A stretch of 47,791 nt of DNA from Arsenophonus sp046530785 (GTDB lineage: Bacteria; Pseudomonadota; Gammaproteobacteria; Enterobacterales; Enterobacteriaceae). Positions 10,728 through 20,923 of the stretch are shown piece by piece. Made by a program: the position numbers and the translations under genes. Each line of letters starts with the position of its first letter. Position 1 is the first letter of the stretch. The notes beneath the pieces are model-generated. The model ran no database searches. It saw nothing but the letters and a program-made list of their open reading frames with translations, and had not been told where the DNA came from. The stretch lies in assembly GCA_046530785.1 (NCBI GenBank), contig JBHEQT010000011.1:1-47791 (forward strand). The letters run 5' to 3'.

Positions 10728-12925
10728 TTATATGAATACACTTCTAAACCACTAGGTTGATGAAATTTTATTCATCTATGGAAAACTAATCTTTTAGAAT
10801 TTATTTAATTTCTAAAACATCATAGAATTTTTTAATAAAACCGAATAGTCAAATAACTAATATAATCGTCTAAATCATATTTCTAACTTAATACTTCCTG
10901 AGTATATTATTTTTGTATTCTAGATAAATCACAAATAATCATAAAAAATTATGAAATTATTGTAATATCAAAGTTTTGATAATATTATTCTAGGATATTA
11001 AAATATCAGAACCTATATAATTTATTTTTTAATATTTATTCTCTATTTTTTTCGAAAAATTTACTTTTTAACAACGATTGAAATTGCATCATTAAAAAAT
11101 TAAGATTATCCAGATGATAATCACAGATATATTTATAAAACAATAAAAATATGAATACATTCGTATTATATTTTTATATAAATATCAAAAGATATTTCAT
11201 CAGAAATACTAATTCTTTATCTTTTTAAAAATATATACTAAAAGTTTTTCTATTTAATTATCTATAAATTATAGAAAGATAAATATGATAATACTAAATT
11301 TATTTTTATCTATAAATGTGTCGAATTTGAGAAAAGTTTAATTTTTTAACTTCTATATTTTAATAATCTTAAAAATATTATCTATACAAAAAATAAAATT
11401 ATTGAGTACTTATCAAGTTTTAAACTAAAATTTGTTAACGTTTAATATTCCATTATAAAAAATTAATCTGTTGTTAATTACAGTAAAGAAGAATATCTAT
11501 CTATTTTTATTCGTCTGTTTCTCACACTGCTTTTACCGACATTATAGAATTCGGTGTGGAAACTTTTCATTTATAGATTTGAAAATACATTTATATATAT
11601 AGCGAAAATATCATCTTGATAGAATCAAATATTTAATATCAAAGAGGTTTTCTAGTAAGAAAATAAACGAGATAAGATGTATTTAAAAGATACATAATTA
11701 ATAGTTAACATGTTGATTTAATTTGAATCAAGATAATAAATATCTTTTATTGTATTTTTATAGATTTACAAAAAACTATTTTCTTATTTATATTTTGTAG
11801 ATATTTTAATATATATGTGTTCCAGGATTTTAATCCTATTAATTTTCCCATCTTAATACCATAAATAAGTAATTTATTTTTAATAATTTAATATATAAAA
11901 TGGTTTTAAGTAATAATTATTCCTTAATTTTCATTTGATGAAAATGAATGATGTAGATCATATAATATTTCTGAAATAGTTTATCTTTGATTTTACTTAA
12001 TTTATTAACTCAAATAAGTTTATATAAAATTTTTTAGATGAACTATAAAATAATTTATTGAATATAAATTTAGACTATAGAATATTTTCTTGTATTACTA
12101 TTAATAGTATTTTACTTATACTAATCGCAAATGAATCTATTAAAAAGAGAAATCGAGTATTTCAAAAAAATTTTTGAAGGAATCCTCTTAAAATAAAATT
12201 ATTATAAAAATAAATTAATAAATTTTATATCAAAAAACTCATTCGTTTGGAATGGTATCAATAAATAATCTATTATATAGATGAACTTTATTCAGAGAAT
12301 TTTTCTAGTGAATTTTCATAGAAATAAATGATAAAATCATTCTCTTCTAATACTTAGAGGTGCGATTTGTACAAAATATTTTTAAAAATTAAATTTCTTC
12401 TAAACGATTAATTAATGTATTAAGAACTCTTTTTTCACCATACTAATTAAATTAAATAGCTAAACAATAAACCCTTAATAAATATTCTATCTCTCATTAA
12501 ATATTACTAATAACTTCATCTTCTATTTTATCTACTAAAAAGGTTTATAGATAAATAAATCGTTGAAAATATATCAAATTTAAGATTTTTCTATGTGAAT
12601 TACTAGATTAGAAAAAAGATCCTATATAATAGGGGACTTATTCAAAATAAATCTCTTCTTATGAAGATTATTCTTGTTTTAATATTCTTTTCTACTTACG
12701 AAAAAATAAAATTTTTGTTTAGACAAAAATGATGGATACCCAAATAAAATAAATAAAATATAAATAATAATCTTGATTATTTATTTATAAATCATTTTTA
12801 AAAATTAAATTTATTTATTTTAAAATTATAAAGTTATAAACTTTATCTATTATATTAAATAGTGTATATATGTCTCTCATTATCTTTTAATAGAAAAAAT
12901 TAAAATTTATTAAAATAGTAATATC

Positions 12926-12957
12926 ATTACTATATAGTTCTGGAATTATATAGTAAT
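12926..12957. repeat. Inverted repeat, 11-bp arms, 10-nt loop
   Basis: ATTACTATATA (12926-12936) pairs with TATATAGTAAT (12947-12957). It lies about 350 bp before hemF, with no T-run after it. Confidence 0.5.
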
Positions 12958-13304
12958 AGTAATTAATTTTATTTTAAATTAATTTAAAATTATAAAAATT
13001 ATATATAATTCTTAATTTTCATATCATATTTCTTAATCTTAATTTTATTAAAAAATAATTATGATTATAATTTTAAGTATAGATTTAAACTTAAAATAAT
13101 ATAATTTTAATTATATTGTAATAAAGTAACTTACTTATATAACTGATATATCTATAGCTTTATTTGTAATATCAATAAAAAATTATCTTTAAATTTTTAT
13201 ATCGTTATTTCCATAGTAAGTATAATCTACTGAATAACAAAATGTATTCAGACAACATTAATTGTATAATCAAATGCTAATCTAATAATAAAAAAATTTA
13301 TTTT

Positions 13305-14210
13305 ATGAAAATATCCGATATTAATGCAGTGAAAGAATTTTTTCTTACTTTGCAAAATAAACTCTGTCAAAAATTTGAATATATTGATAAAAAAGCAAAA
13401 TTTTTAGAAGATAACTGGAAACATAAAAAAAAAGGAGGAGGTCGTAGTCGTATATTGAAATACGGTTCAATTTTTGAACAGGTTGGTATTAATTTTTCAC
13501 ATATAGGTGGTGAACAATTACCTTCTTCTGCTACAGAAAACCGTCCACTATTGAAATGTCCTTATCAAGCAATGGGTGTTTCTTTAATTGCTCATCCACT
13601 CAATCCTTATATTCCAACAACCCATGCTAATGTTCGTTTTTTTATTACAGAAAAACCAGGAGAACCATCTATATGGTGGTTTGGTGGTGGATTTGATTTA
13701 ACTCCTTATTATGGTTTTGAAGAAGATATTATACACTGGCATGAGACTGCACAATCTTTATGTTTACCTTATGGAAAAGAAATTTACCAAAATTATAAAA
13801 AATGGTGTGATCGTTATTTTTTTATAAAACATCGCAATGAGCCAAGAGGTGTTGGTGGTATTTTTTTTGATGATTTAAATCAACCTGATTTTACTACCTG
13901 TTTTTATTTTACTCAAGATGTAGGTAACGGTTTCCTTGATGCATATTTACCAATTGTTGAAAAAAGAAAAGAGATAAATTGGGGTGATCGAGAACGACAA
14001 TTTCAACTGTATCGTAGAGGACGTTATGCAGAATTTAATTTAGTATGTGACCGTGGAACCTTATTCGGATTACAGACTGGCGGTAGAACAGAATCAATTT
14101 TAATGTCTTTACCACCACTAGTACGATGGGAATATAACTATCATCCTGAATCAAATTCAGAGGAAGAAAAACTTTCTAACTATTTTTTAATTGAAAAAGA
14201 ATGGATATAA
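13305..14210 (+). CDS. hemF: Oxygen-dependent coproporphyrinogen III oxidase
   Basis: HemF decarboxylates two propionate groups of coproporphyrinogen III to make protoporphyrinogen IX in haem synthesis, using O2. The 301 residues match E. coli (299). Conserved blocks are present: GGGGRSR-like KGGGRSR, GVNFSHI, HANVRFF with the catalytic-region histidine, WWFGGGFDLTPYYGFEED, FDDLN, YRRGRYAEFNLV and GLQTGGRTESILMSLPP. In the normally FNLVWDRG block the tryptophan is cysteine (FNLVCDRG). No Shine-Dalgarno sequence is evident before the ATG. The gene converges on der, whose end is 98 bp away. In E. coli about 84 kb lies between the two, so this is a deletion or rearrangement junction. Confidence 0.96.
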   Translation: MKISDINAVKEFFLTLQNKLCQKFEYIDKKAKFLEDNWKHKKKGGGRSRILKYGSIFEQVGINFSHIGGEQLPSSATENRPLLKCPYQAMGVSLIAHPLNPYIPTTHANVRFFITEKPGEPSIWWFGGGFDLTPYYGFEEDIIHWHETAQSLCLPYGKEIYQNYKKWCDRYFFIKHRNEPRGVGGIFFDDLNQPDFTTCFYFTQDVGNGFLDAYLPIVEKRKEINWGDRERQFQLYRRGRYAEFNLVCDRGTLFGLQTGGRTESILMSLPPLVRWEYNYHPESNSEEEKLSNYFLIEKEWI

Positions 14211-14250
14211 AAAGAAATATAATACTTGTAATAAAGTATTATATTTCTTT
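14211..14250. terminator. 17-bp perfect hairpin between convergent hemF and der
   Basis: AAAGAAATATAATACTT (14211-14227) is the exact reverse complement of 14234-14250, around a 6-nt loop. It begins at the first base after the hemF stop codon. Position between two converging genes suggests a bidirectional terminator. The stem has only two G-C pairs and the 3' arm itself supplies the T-rich tract. It is the longest perfect stem in the window. Function is inferred from position. Confidence 0.65.
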
Positions 14251-14308
14251 GCTCTAATATTTTTATAATTCACTATCACTAGTAAATATTTTTACTTACG
14301 TTAGATTA

Positions 14309-15742
14309 TTATGTTTGCTTTATTTTATTTTTAGAGATATAGGGGTTAACTCCTTGTTTAAATTGAATACAAATTGGTGTTCCAATAATCTGTAACCTTC
14401 GTCGAAAATAATTAATTAAATAACGTTTGTAAGAATCAGGTAAATCAGTAACTTGATTTCCATGGATGACTACAGTCGGTGGATTATAACCACCAGCATG
14501 AGCGTACTTCATTTTTACTCTTCGACCCCGTATCAATGGGGGATGATGTTCTTTTTCTGCCATCTTCATAATACGCGTTAATAATGCTGTATCTACTCTC
14601 CGTGTTGCTGATTCATAAGCTTCATGAATAGATTTAAATAAATTATCAATACCACTACCATGTAATGCTGAAATAAAATGAATTTTGATAAAATCAATAA
14701 AACCTAATCGTAAATCCAACATATTTTTTACTGATTCACGATCTTCTTTTGACATATTATCCCATTTATTAACTATAATAACTAAAGAACGTCCAGCATT
14801 CAAAATAAATTCTAACAATGATAACTCTTGATCAGAAATCCCTTGCCTAGCATCAATAACAAGTAATGCAATATTAGAATATTTAATTGCTTGTAATGTT
14901 TTTATTACCGAAAATTTTTCAACAGTTTCATTTATTTTTCCTCTCCTACGAACACCGGCAGTATCAATCAATATATATTGACATCCATCTCGTTCCATTG
15001 GAATATAAATGCTATCTCTGGTAGTACCAGGAATATTGTATACGACGACTCGTTTTCTTCCTAAAATACAATTAATTAATGTCGATTTACCTACATTTGG
15101 TCGACCTACAATAGCTAACTTAATCGCTAGTGAACAAGGATCAAAGATTTCTTTTTGAATATATTCAATCTCTACTTTTTTTTCCTGAGATAACCAATAA
15201 CCTACATTTTTTTCCTCTTCTGATAATTTTGTATTATTAGAAAAATTTTTAGGAGAATATATAGAAATCATTTTTTTAATTAGTTGAGTAACACCTCGTC
15301 CATTAGAAGCTGTAATTGGATAAATATCTTTTATACCAAGTGTATAAAAATCACATAATACTGTATTAACATCCAAACCATCTATTTTATTTATAACCAA
15401 GTAGGTGTTTTTTTTGAAATTTTGCAAATGTTTAATAAAGATATGATCTTCCGATGTTAACTTTAACTTAGCATCAACCATAAAAAAAATAATATTAGCT
15501 TCCTTAATTGCCAGTAAGGATTGAAAATTTATATAAGTTTTTATCCCCTCTTCTGAACCATCAATACCAGCAGTATCAATAATAATGAATTTTCTCCCTG
15601 AAAATTCTGCTTTACCATATTTTCTATCGCGAGTTAAACCAGAAAAATTGGAAACTAGTGCATCTCTAGTTCGAGTTAATCGATTAAATAATGTAGATTT
15701 TCCTACATTTGGACGCCCTACTAACGTAATGATAGGTATCAT
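14309..15742 (-). CDS. der: Ribosome-assembly GTPase Der (EngA)
   Basis: Der is an essential GTPase of 50S ribosome maturation. It has two tandem G domains, each with a GRPNVGKST P-loop (near residues 7-15 and about 210-218), DTAGIDG and DTAGVRR switch motifs and NKID/NKWD recognition motifs, followed by a KH-like domain (KYAHAGGYNPP). I place the start at 15742 (MIPIITLVG), which matches the family N-terminus and has AGGA 8 nt upstream, instead of the ATG five codons earlier. That gives 477 residues. E. coli Der has 490; the lysine-rich C-terminal tail is missing and the inter-domain acidic linker is altered. bamB lies 121 bp upstream. Confidence 0.96.
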   Translation of the reverse strand: MIPIITLVGRPNVGKSTLFNRLTRTRDALVSNFSGLTRDRKYGKAEFSGRKFIIIDTAGIDGSEEGIKTYINFQSLLAIKEANIIFFMVDAKLKLTSEDHIFIKHLQNFKKNTYLVINKIDGLDVNTVLCDFYTLGIKDIYPITASNGRGVTQLIKKMISIYSPKNFSNNTKLSEEEKNVGYWLSQEKKVEIEYIQKEIFDPCSLAIKLAIVGRPNVGKSTLINCILGRKRVVVYNIPGTTRDSIYIPMERDGCQYILIDTAGVRRRGKINETVEKFSVIKTLQAIKYSNIALLVIDARQGISDQELSLLEFILNAGRSLVIIVNKWDNMSKEDRESVKNMLDLRLGFIDFIKIHFISALHGSGIDNLFKSIHEAYESATRRVDTALLTRIMKMAEKEHHPPLIRGRRVKMKYAHAGGYNPPTVVIHGNQVTDLPDSYKRYLINYFRRRLQIIGTPICIQFKQGVNPYISKNKIKQT

Positions 15743-15863
15743 TTTAAAATTCCTCATGAAAGTTAAAATCGATAATTTGATCTTAATTTTCAGAACACTA
15801 AAATAAAATAACAGAAAAAATTAGTAATTATTAATTTTAAATAGAAAATAAAACTCTCAAAAA

Positions 15864-17045
15864 TTAATGTTTAATCAGATATACAGTTCCATTTTTTGCC
15901 TGAATAACCAATTTATCACTGGCAATAACTGGATGGCTATGTAATCCAGAACTATCAATTTTATTTTGTGCTACAAATTGTCCATGTTTGGTATCTAACC
16001 AATGAAGATAACCTTCTTCATCACCAACCACTAAATAACCATCATAAATAACAGGGGCAGTTAAATTACGATGTAATAAAGCATTTTGAGTCCATAAAGT
16101 AATACCATCATTTTTGCGAATTGCTAATACACGATCATTTTGATCAACTAAGTAGATAATATCATTACTAACAATAATATCATTCACCGAACCTAAGTCA
16201 CACTTCCAAATAATTTTGTTAGAACGTATGTCGATTGAAACTAAATTACCATTGTATGCAATAACATAGATAATTCCTGAATTTATATCAATATAAGGCG
16301 TCATATTAACATCGTGTAAACGATCAATTTCACTTGAACCATGAATCTGAGAAATATATTGTTGCCAGAGAATTTCTCCGTTAGAAATGGTTATGGCGCT
16401 AATACGTCCACTGTGACTACCAACAATTGCGATTTCATAAGCGATAGCCGGCGCTGACTTTCCTCTTATTGATAATGGAGAACTATCTAAATTAATACTC
16501 CATTTTTTTTGTCCAGTCTTTGCAACTAATGCTTGTAAGATACCATTACTAGTATGGAGTAAGACTAAATCATTATTAACTACTGGCTTTGAAATCGCTT
16601 CTCCAGAAATATATGTTTCCCATGCCATTTTCCCATCTGCTTTATTCAACGCAATAACTTTTCCGGTTTCTGTTCCTATATAAAGTTTATCTCCAGAAAT
16701 CGTTAATCCACTGGAAAGCAATGCAGAACAATTATCCGTAAAAAAACCAATTTTTTTTGATAAATCAATTGACCATAATACCTTTCCTGAATTGAAATCT
16801 ATTGATTGCACCTTTCCTTTACGATTTGCTGCATAAACAATAGAATTATCGTAAACCGGTGAAAGTTGAGAATAATATTTTTGAATACCATTCCCTATTG
16901 AGTGACGCCATATGATAGAAGGAATGAATTGACTTTCAATATTAGGTAGAGTAGTAGAGGTAAATATAGAATCTTTTTTTATTGAACATCCTATTAATAA
17001 AGTTACGTTTAATAAACTAAACAAGATCCTTCTACCCAATTTCAT
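15864..17045 (-). CDS. bamB: Outer-membrane assembly lipoprotein BamB
   Basis: BamB is the beta-propeller lipoprotein of the BAM complex that inserts beta-barrel proteins into the outer membrane. The 393 residues match E. coli (392). The signal peptide ends in a lipobox LLIGC with acylated Cys20. Repeated PQQ-like propeller blades follow (VYAANRKGKV, LYIGTETGKVIALN, LVLLHTSNGILQAL, IIYVIAYNGNLVSID, IYLVDQNDRVLAI, LVVGDEEGYLHWLD). The start at 17045 has AGGAA before it. It follows yfgM after 13 bp, in one transcription unit with der. Confidence 0.96.
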   Translation of the reverse strand: MKLGRRILFSLLNVTLLIGCSIKKDSIFTSTTLPNIESQFIPSIIWRHSIGNGIQKYYSQLSPVYDNSIVYAANRKGKVQSIDFNSGKVLWSIDLSKKIGFFTDNCSALLSSGLTISGDKLYIGTETGKVIALNKADGKMAWETYISGEAISKPVVNNDLVLLHTSNGILQALVAKTGQKKWSINLDSSPLSIRGKSAPAIAYEIAIVGSHSGRISAITISNGEILWQQYISQIHGSSEIDRLHDVNMTPYIDINSGIIYVIAYNGNLVSIDIRSNKIIWKCDLGSVNDIIVSNDIIYLVDQNDRVLAIRKNDGITLWTQNALLHRNLTAPVIYDGYLVVGDEEGYLHWLDTKHGQFVAQNKIDSSGLHSHPVIASDKLVIQAKNGTVYLIKH

Positions 17046-17058
17046 ATTATTATTCCTA

Positions 17059-17679
17059 TTAGCTTGGCAAACTGTTAATTTTAAATTTTAATATTGTTTT
17101 CATCGTTTCACTCCCATTTGATTCAATTCCTTTTAAATAAGCTCTACGAGCTCCAACAATATCACCTTTTTTCAGTAATACATCACCACGAATATTTTCA
17201 ATAATCGTACTCCACCTATTACTCTCCACTTTAGTCAAAGAAATCAGAACTTGATCTGTCTTGTTCAAAGCTAATTGAACTCGTGCTAATCTGACATTAA
17301 TTAAATTTTTAAGATTTTTCAATCTAGCAATTGATAACGCATTTAGTAATTTTTTTTCTGCATTAATAATATCGTTCTTTTCCACCAAAATTTTAGCTAG
17401 TTCAATATTGGTTAATACGCCATATATATTATTTGTTTCATTAGCAAATCGCTCAGCATTAATTAAAGTTTGTTTTGAGCCTGTCTGAAATTGAGAAGAA
17501 ATTTGTTCAAAGGATTGAGCATTTTTTTGTAAAGTATTTTCCTGATCTAATTTCCAATAATTCCAAATAATAATTGCGCCAATTCCAATAATTAGCGCAA
17601 TTAGTAATTCTTTACTATTATTAATAAAAAATCGTTTGATAGTATTTGTTTTCTTGTTTTCATTGGTATATATTTCCAC
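17059..17679 (-). CDS. yfgM: YfgM, SecYEG/PpiD-associated membrane protein
   Basis: YfgM is a single-span inner-membrane protein with a periplasmic TPR-like domain that works with PpiD at the SecYEG translocon. The 206 residues equal the E. coli length. The conserved N-terminus MEIYTNEN, a membrane span at about 24-42 and the helical repeats (NIYGVLTNIELAKILVEK, NVRLARVQLAL, GDVLLKKGD) are visible. The start is GTG at 17679, with a strong GGGGG ribosome binding site that overlaps the gap to the hisS stop 10 nt upstream. Confidence 0.93.
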   Translation of the reverse strand: MEIYTNENKKTNTIKRFFINNSKELLIALIIGIGAIIIWNYWKLDQENTLQKNAQSFEQISSQFQTGSKQTLINAERFANETNNIYGVLTNIELAKILVEKNDIINAEKKLLNALSIARLKNLKNLINVRLARVQLALNKTDQVLISLTKVESNRWSTIIENIRGDVLLKKGDIVGARRAYLKGIESNGSETMKTILKFKINSLPS

Positions 17680-17689
17680 AGAGCCCCCT

Positions 17690-18967
17690 TTAATTTAAAA
17701 GTTCAGTTAAACGTATAGAGATATTTTTTTGATAAATTTTTTCCTGTTCACCCGTACGTAAATCTTTTATCATGACTTCACCAGGTTGACATTTATTTTT
17801 ACTTAAAATTACGGCAATTTTCGCATGATATTTATCTGCTAAAGCTAATTTTTTTTTTAAATTACCAAATCCATGGTGAATCATTAATTTCAAATCTGGA
17901 AGCTGATCGCGAATATCTTCCGCTAATACTAATATTTCCTGTTGATTTGATGCACAACAAGAAAACAAATAAACATCAACTAAGGTACAGTTAGCAACAA
18001 AATCTGGATTAATTTGTCGCACTAATAATACTATACGTTCTATTCCTATTGCAAAACCTACTGCTGAGGTAGCTTGTCCTCCAAGCTGCTCTACCAAACC
18101 ATCATAACGCCCTCCACCACATATCGAACCTTGTGCACCTAATCCATCTGTAATCCATTCAAAGACAGTACGATTATAATAATCTAAACCACGAACTAAA
18201 CGTTGATTAATTTGATATTGAACTCCTGCTGCATCAAGTAATTTACAAAGTTCATTAAAATGTTGTTTAGAATCATTATCAAGATAATCACTAAGTAAAG
18301 GTGCATCATTAAGAAGTTTTTGCACATTAGGATTTTTTGAATCAAGAATACGTAATGGATTAGTTAACAACCGATATTGGCAATCCTTATCCAATTTATC
18401 TTCATACTGTTGAAAAAAATTAAATAAATTCTGACGATATTTTTCTAACGCTGCTAATGAACCGATTGAGTTTATTTCCAGTGAAGTATGTTTAGAAATT
18501 CCTAATTCACGCCAGAAACGCTCTATCATAATAATAATTTCTGCATCAATACTTGGGCCATCTAAACCGAAAACTTCAGCACCTAACTGATGGAATTGGC
18601 GATAACGTCCTTTTTGTGGCCTTTCATAACGAAACATAGGTCCTAAATACCAAAAACGTTGTTGCTGATTATATAATAAACCATGTTCAATACCAGCACG
18701 TACACAACCAGCTGTATTTTCTGGACGCAGAGTTAAACTATTACCGTCTCGATCATCAAAAGTATACATTTCTTTTCCAACTACATCAGTAATTTCACCT
18801 ATTGTTCGAGAAAATAGTGAATTTTTCTCTATGAGAGGAGTTCGTATCTCACTAAAACCATAGCTACCAATAATTTTTTTTAATTTATTTTCAATTTTTT
18901 GCCAAAATTGAATATCGGAAGGAAGACAGTCATTCATACCACGAATAGATTGAATGTTTTTAGGCAC
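17690..18967 (-). CDS. hisS: Histidyl-tRNA synthetase
   Basis: HisRS charges tRNA-His. The 425 residues match the family (E. coli 424). It has the class II core: motif 1 around GYSEIRTP-like GFSEIRTP, motif 2 (MFRYERPQKGRYRQFHQ), the histidine-specific blocks RGLDYYNRTVFEW and GGRYDGL, motif 3 (GFAIGIERI), and a C-terminal anticodon-binding domain. The conserved LRPEGTAG is LRPENTAG here, a Gly-to-Asn change near the ATP/histidine site. The start codon is GTG at 18967. yfgM follows after 10 nt. Confidence 0.97.
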   Translation of the reverse strand: MPKNIQSIRGMNDCLPSDIQFWQKIENKLKKIIGSYGFSEIRTPLIEKNSLFSRTIGEITDVVGKEMYTFDDRDGNSLTLRPENTAGCVRAGIEHGLLYNQQQRFWYLGPMFRYERPQKGRYRQFHQLGAEVFGLDGPSIDAEIIIMIERFWRELGISKHTSLEINSIGSLAALEKYRQNLFNFFQQYEDKLDKDCQYRLLTNPLRILDSKNPNVQKLLNDAPLLSDYLDNDSKQHFNELCKLLDAAGVQYQINQRLVRGLDYYNRTVFEWITDGLGAQGSICGGGRYDGLVEQLGGQATSAVGFAIGIERIVLLVRQINPDFVANCTLVDVYLFSCCASNQQEILVLAEDIRDQLPDLKLMIHHGFGNLKKKLALADKYHAKIAVILSKNKCQPGEVMIKDLRTGEQEKIYQKNISIRLTELLN

Positions 18968-19081
18968 GATATTTCTCTATTTAAAAATTAAAATAATATG
19001 GATTAATAAATTGAATATTAACAAATATGCAATTTATAAATAAAACTGCCTTAGGACTATATTGAGTTAATCTTTGTTATA

Positions 19082-20203
19082 TTATTTATCCAATTTCTTT
19101 ATATCAATCTGACGATTTTTATCCAACATAATAGCTTTCGCTCGAATTTTAGCTTCTAACTGATCGATCATATCAGAATTATTTAAACGGTCTTTTTGAC
19201 GAATACCATCTTCATAAAATCCGCTCTTTCCTCTTGCTCCTGTTACACCAAGATCAGAAATCTCTGCTTCACCAGGACCATTAACAACACAACCAATAAT
19301 TGAAACATCCATCGGGGTAATAATATCTTTTAATCGTTCTTCTAATTCATTAACAGTAGAAATGACGTCAAACTCTTGACGTGAACAAGTTGGACAAGCA
19401 ATAAAATTAATACCTCTAGATCGAATACGTAGTGATTGTAAAATATAAAAACCAACTTTAACTTCTTCAATAGGATTAGCAGCTAATGAGATACGTAATG
19501 TATCACCGATACCTTCAGACAATAATATTCCCAATCCAACAGCAGATTTCACTGAACCAGATTGCACTCCACCAGATTCGGTAATACCTAAATGCAAAGG
19601 TTGATCAACTTTATTAGAAAGTAAACGGTAAGAGTCTACAGTCAAAAAAACATCTGAAGCTTTAACACTAATTTTAAACTGATTGAAATTTAATCTATCT
19701 AGTATATTCACATGACGCATAGCTGATTCAACTAATGCATCCGATGTTGGTTTACCGTACTTCTCTTGAATATCTTTTTCTAATGAACCACTGTTAACAC
19801 CAATCCGAATAGGAATATTTTTATCGCGTGCACAATCAACAACTTGACGAATACGTCTTTCATTACCAATGTTACCAGGATTAATACGTAAACAATCCGC
19901 TCCATATTTAGCAACTTTTAGTGCAATACGATAATCAAAATGAATATCAGCAACAATAGGAACGTTAACTTGTTGTTTAATAAGTTTAAAAGCTTCAGCT
20001 GCATCCATTGTCGGTACAGAAATACGTACAATATCAACTCCCACTCGTTCTAAAGATTTAATCTGTTTCACTGTCGCTACAACATCCGTTGTACTCGTAT
20101 TTGTCATAGACTGGACTGTAATTGGTGCACCATTACCAATAGGAATATTATCTATATAAATGCATGTTGATTTACGCCTTTTTATTGTTGATTGATTATG
20201 CAT
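19082..20203 (-). CDS. ispG: 4-hydroxy-3-methylbut-2-enyl diphosphate synthase
   Basis: IspG makes HMBPP from MEcPP in the MEP isoprenoid pathway and carries a [4Fe-4S] cluster. The start chosen is 20203 (MHNQSTIKRRKST), which matches the family N-terminus and has AGGGGGAG about 7 nt upstream. A longer frame from 20236 adds 11 unrelated residues. The product is then 373 residues (E. coli 372). Cluster ligands are present in IACPTCSRQE and IIGCVVNGPGEAE. TIM-barrel blocks such as VPIVADIHFDYRIAL and RINPGNIG are intact. Together with rlmN it shows that this cell still needs iron-sulfur clusters. Confidence 0.97.
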   Translation of the reverse strand: MHNQSTIKRRKSTCIYIDNIPIGNGAPITVQSMTNTSTTDVVATVKQIKSLERVGVDIVRISVPTMDAAEAFKLIKQQVNVPIVADIHFDYRIALKVAKYGADCLRINPGNIGNERRIRQVVDCARDKNIPIRIGVNSGSLEKDIQEKYGKPTSDALVESAMRHVNILDRLNFNQFKISVKASDVFLTVDSYRLLSNKVDQPLHLGITESGGVQSGSVKSAVGLGILLSEGIGDTLRISLAANPIEEVKVGFYILQSLRIRSRGINFIACPTCSRQEFDVISTVNELEERLKDIITPMDVSIIGCVVNGPGEAEISDLGVTGARGKSGFYEDGIRQKDRLNNSDMIDQLEAKIRAKAIMLDKNRQIDIKKLDK

Positions 20204-20347
20204 ATTTAATCTCCCCCTTTTTTTTCTTCTAAACATCCATGTTTAGTAACTTATACAATTTCTATAACTAAAACCTTCAAAATTAATAAATATTTTGTCC
20301 TTCTCATAAATTATCATTATTGATATATCTATTCTTAAAATATTTAT

Positions 20348-20563
20348 TTACAATTCTAGTAATTTAAAATTTTTTGGATGAATGATTTTAATAAAAAAAC
20401 CTAAATTAAAATTACCTTTTAACAATAAATTTACACTAACATATTTACTAATATTAAACTGATAAGAAAATTCACCATTGAATTCAAGTTTCTCTTTTTC
20501 ATTTTAATACCTGTAAATAAAATTTTATTTGTAGCATCTTCAAAATGCTAAATAACACTCTCT
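20348..20563 (-). pseudogene. rodZ: Fossil C-terminal domain of rodZ
   Basis: Downstream of the truncated rodZ, on the same strand, three broken frames spell the RodZ periplasmic domain in order. CYLAF (near 20560) matches DCWLEV. DATNKILFTGIKMKKRNLN matches the family DATGKKLFSGMQRKDGNLN. FNGEFSYQFNIS and GNFNLGFFIK then match the AGTPYKLKIG and GKPVDLSRFIR parts, ending at a stop at 20348. At least two frameshifts separate the pieces. Just after the rodZ stop (20923 downward) the in-frame reading is also serine/asparagine-rich, like the RodZ linker. This shows that rodZ was once full length here. Confidence 0.85.
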
Positions 20564-20923
20564 TTTAAAGGTTATTACAACCGTCGTTAGTGAATTTTAT
20601 GATATTAAAAATCTTCATTAATAAATATTTTTATTTTATTTTGTTTTGGATTATTATTGTTTCTGGTCATATTGTTTGATACTGATACTATTTTTACTTG
20701 ATTCGCTAACTCGATATTAACACTTATATCAGTATTTTACTTTTTAGAATTTAGTGGAGATTTAAGTCGAAATGATACTATATTATTGGTTTTCATTGAA
20801 ATTATTTTTCATTTATTTTAATTTCTTTTGGCGACATTATTTCATTATTACTTTCTTCAAAATAAGTGATCTACTAGAAGTAGAAAAAGAATCTGAAAGA
20901 ATTTCAATAACATTTGAGTGATT
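20564..20923. other. Decayed rodZ linker region
   Basis: This is the stretch between the rodZ stop and the fossil C-terminal domain. Where readable, minus-strand codons are rich in Ser, Asn and Thr, as in the RodZ periplasmic linker. There are stops in all frames. Confidence 0.5.

Larger units (their letters stand above)
9061..13304. other. 4.2 kb decayed spacer between ptsI and hemF
   Basis: I could not recognise any gene. The DNA is AT-rich and stop-filled. Items inside: a hairpin cluster at 10613-10727, a GC-richer patch at 11517-11570 that reads TAFTDIIEFGVETF on the plus strand without a recognised family, and an inverted repeat at 12926-12957. In E. coli this interval holds crr, cys genes and amiA among others. 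None could be aligned by eye. Confidence 0.6.
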
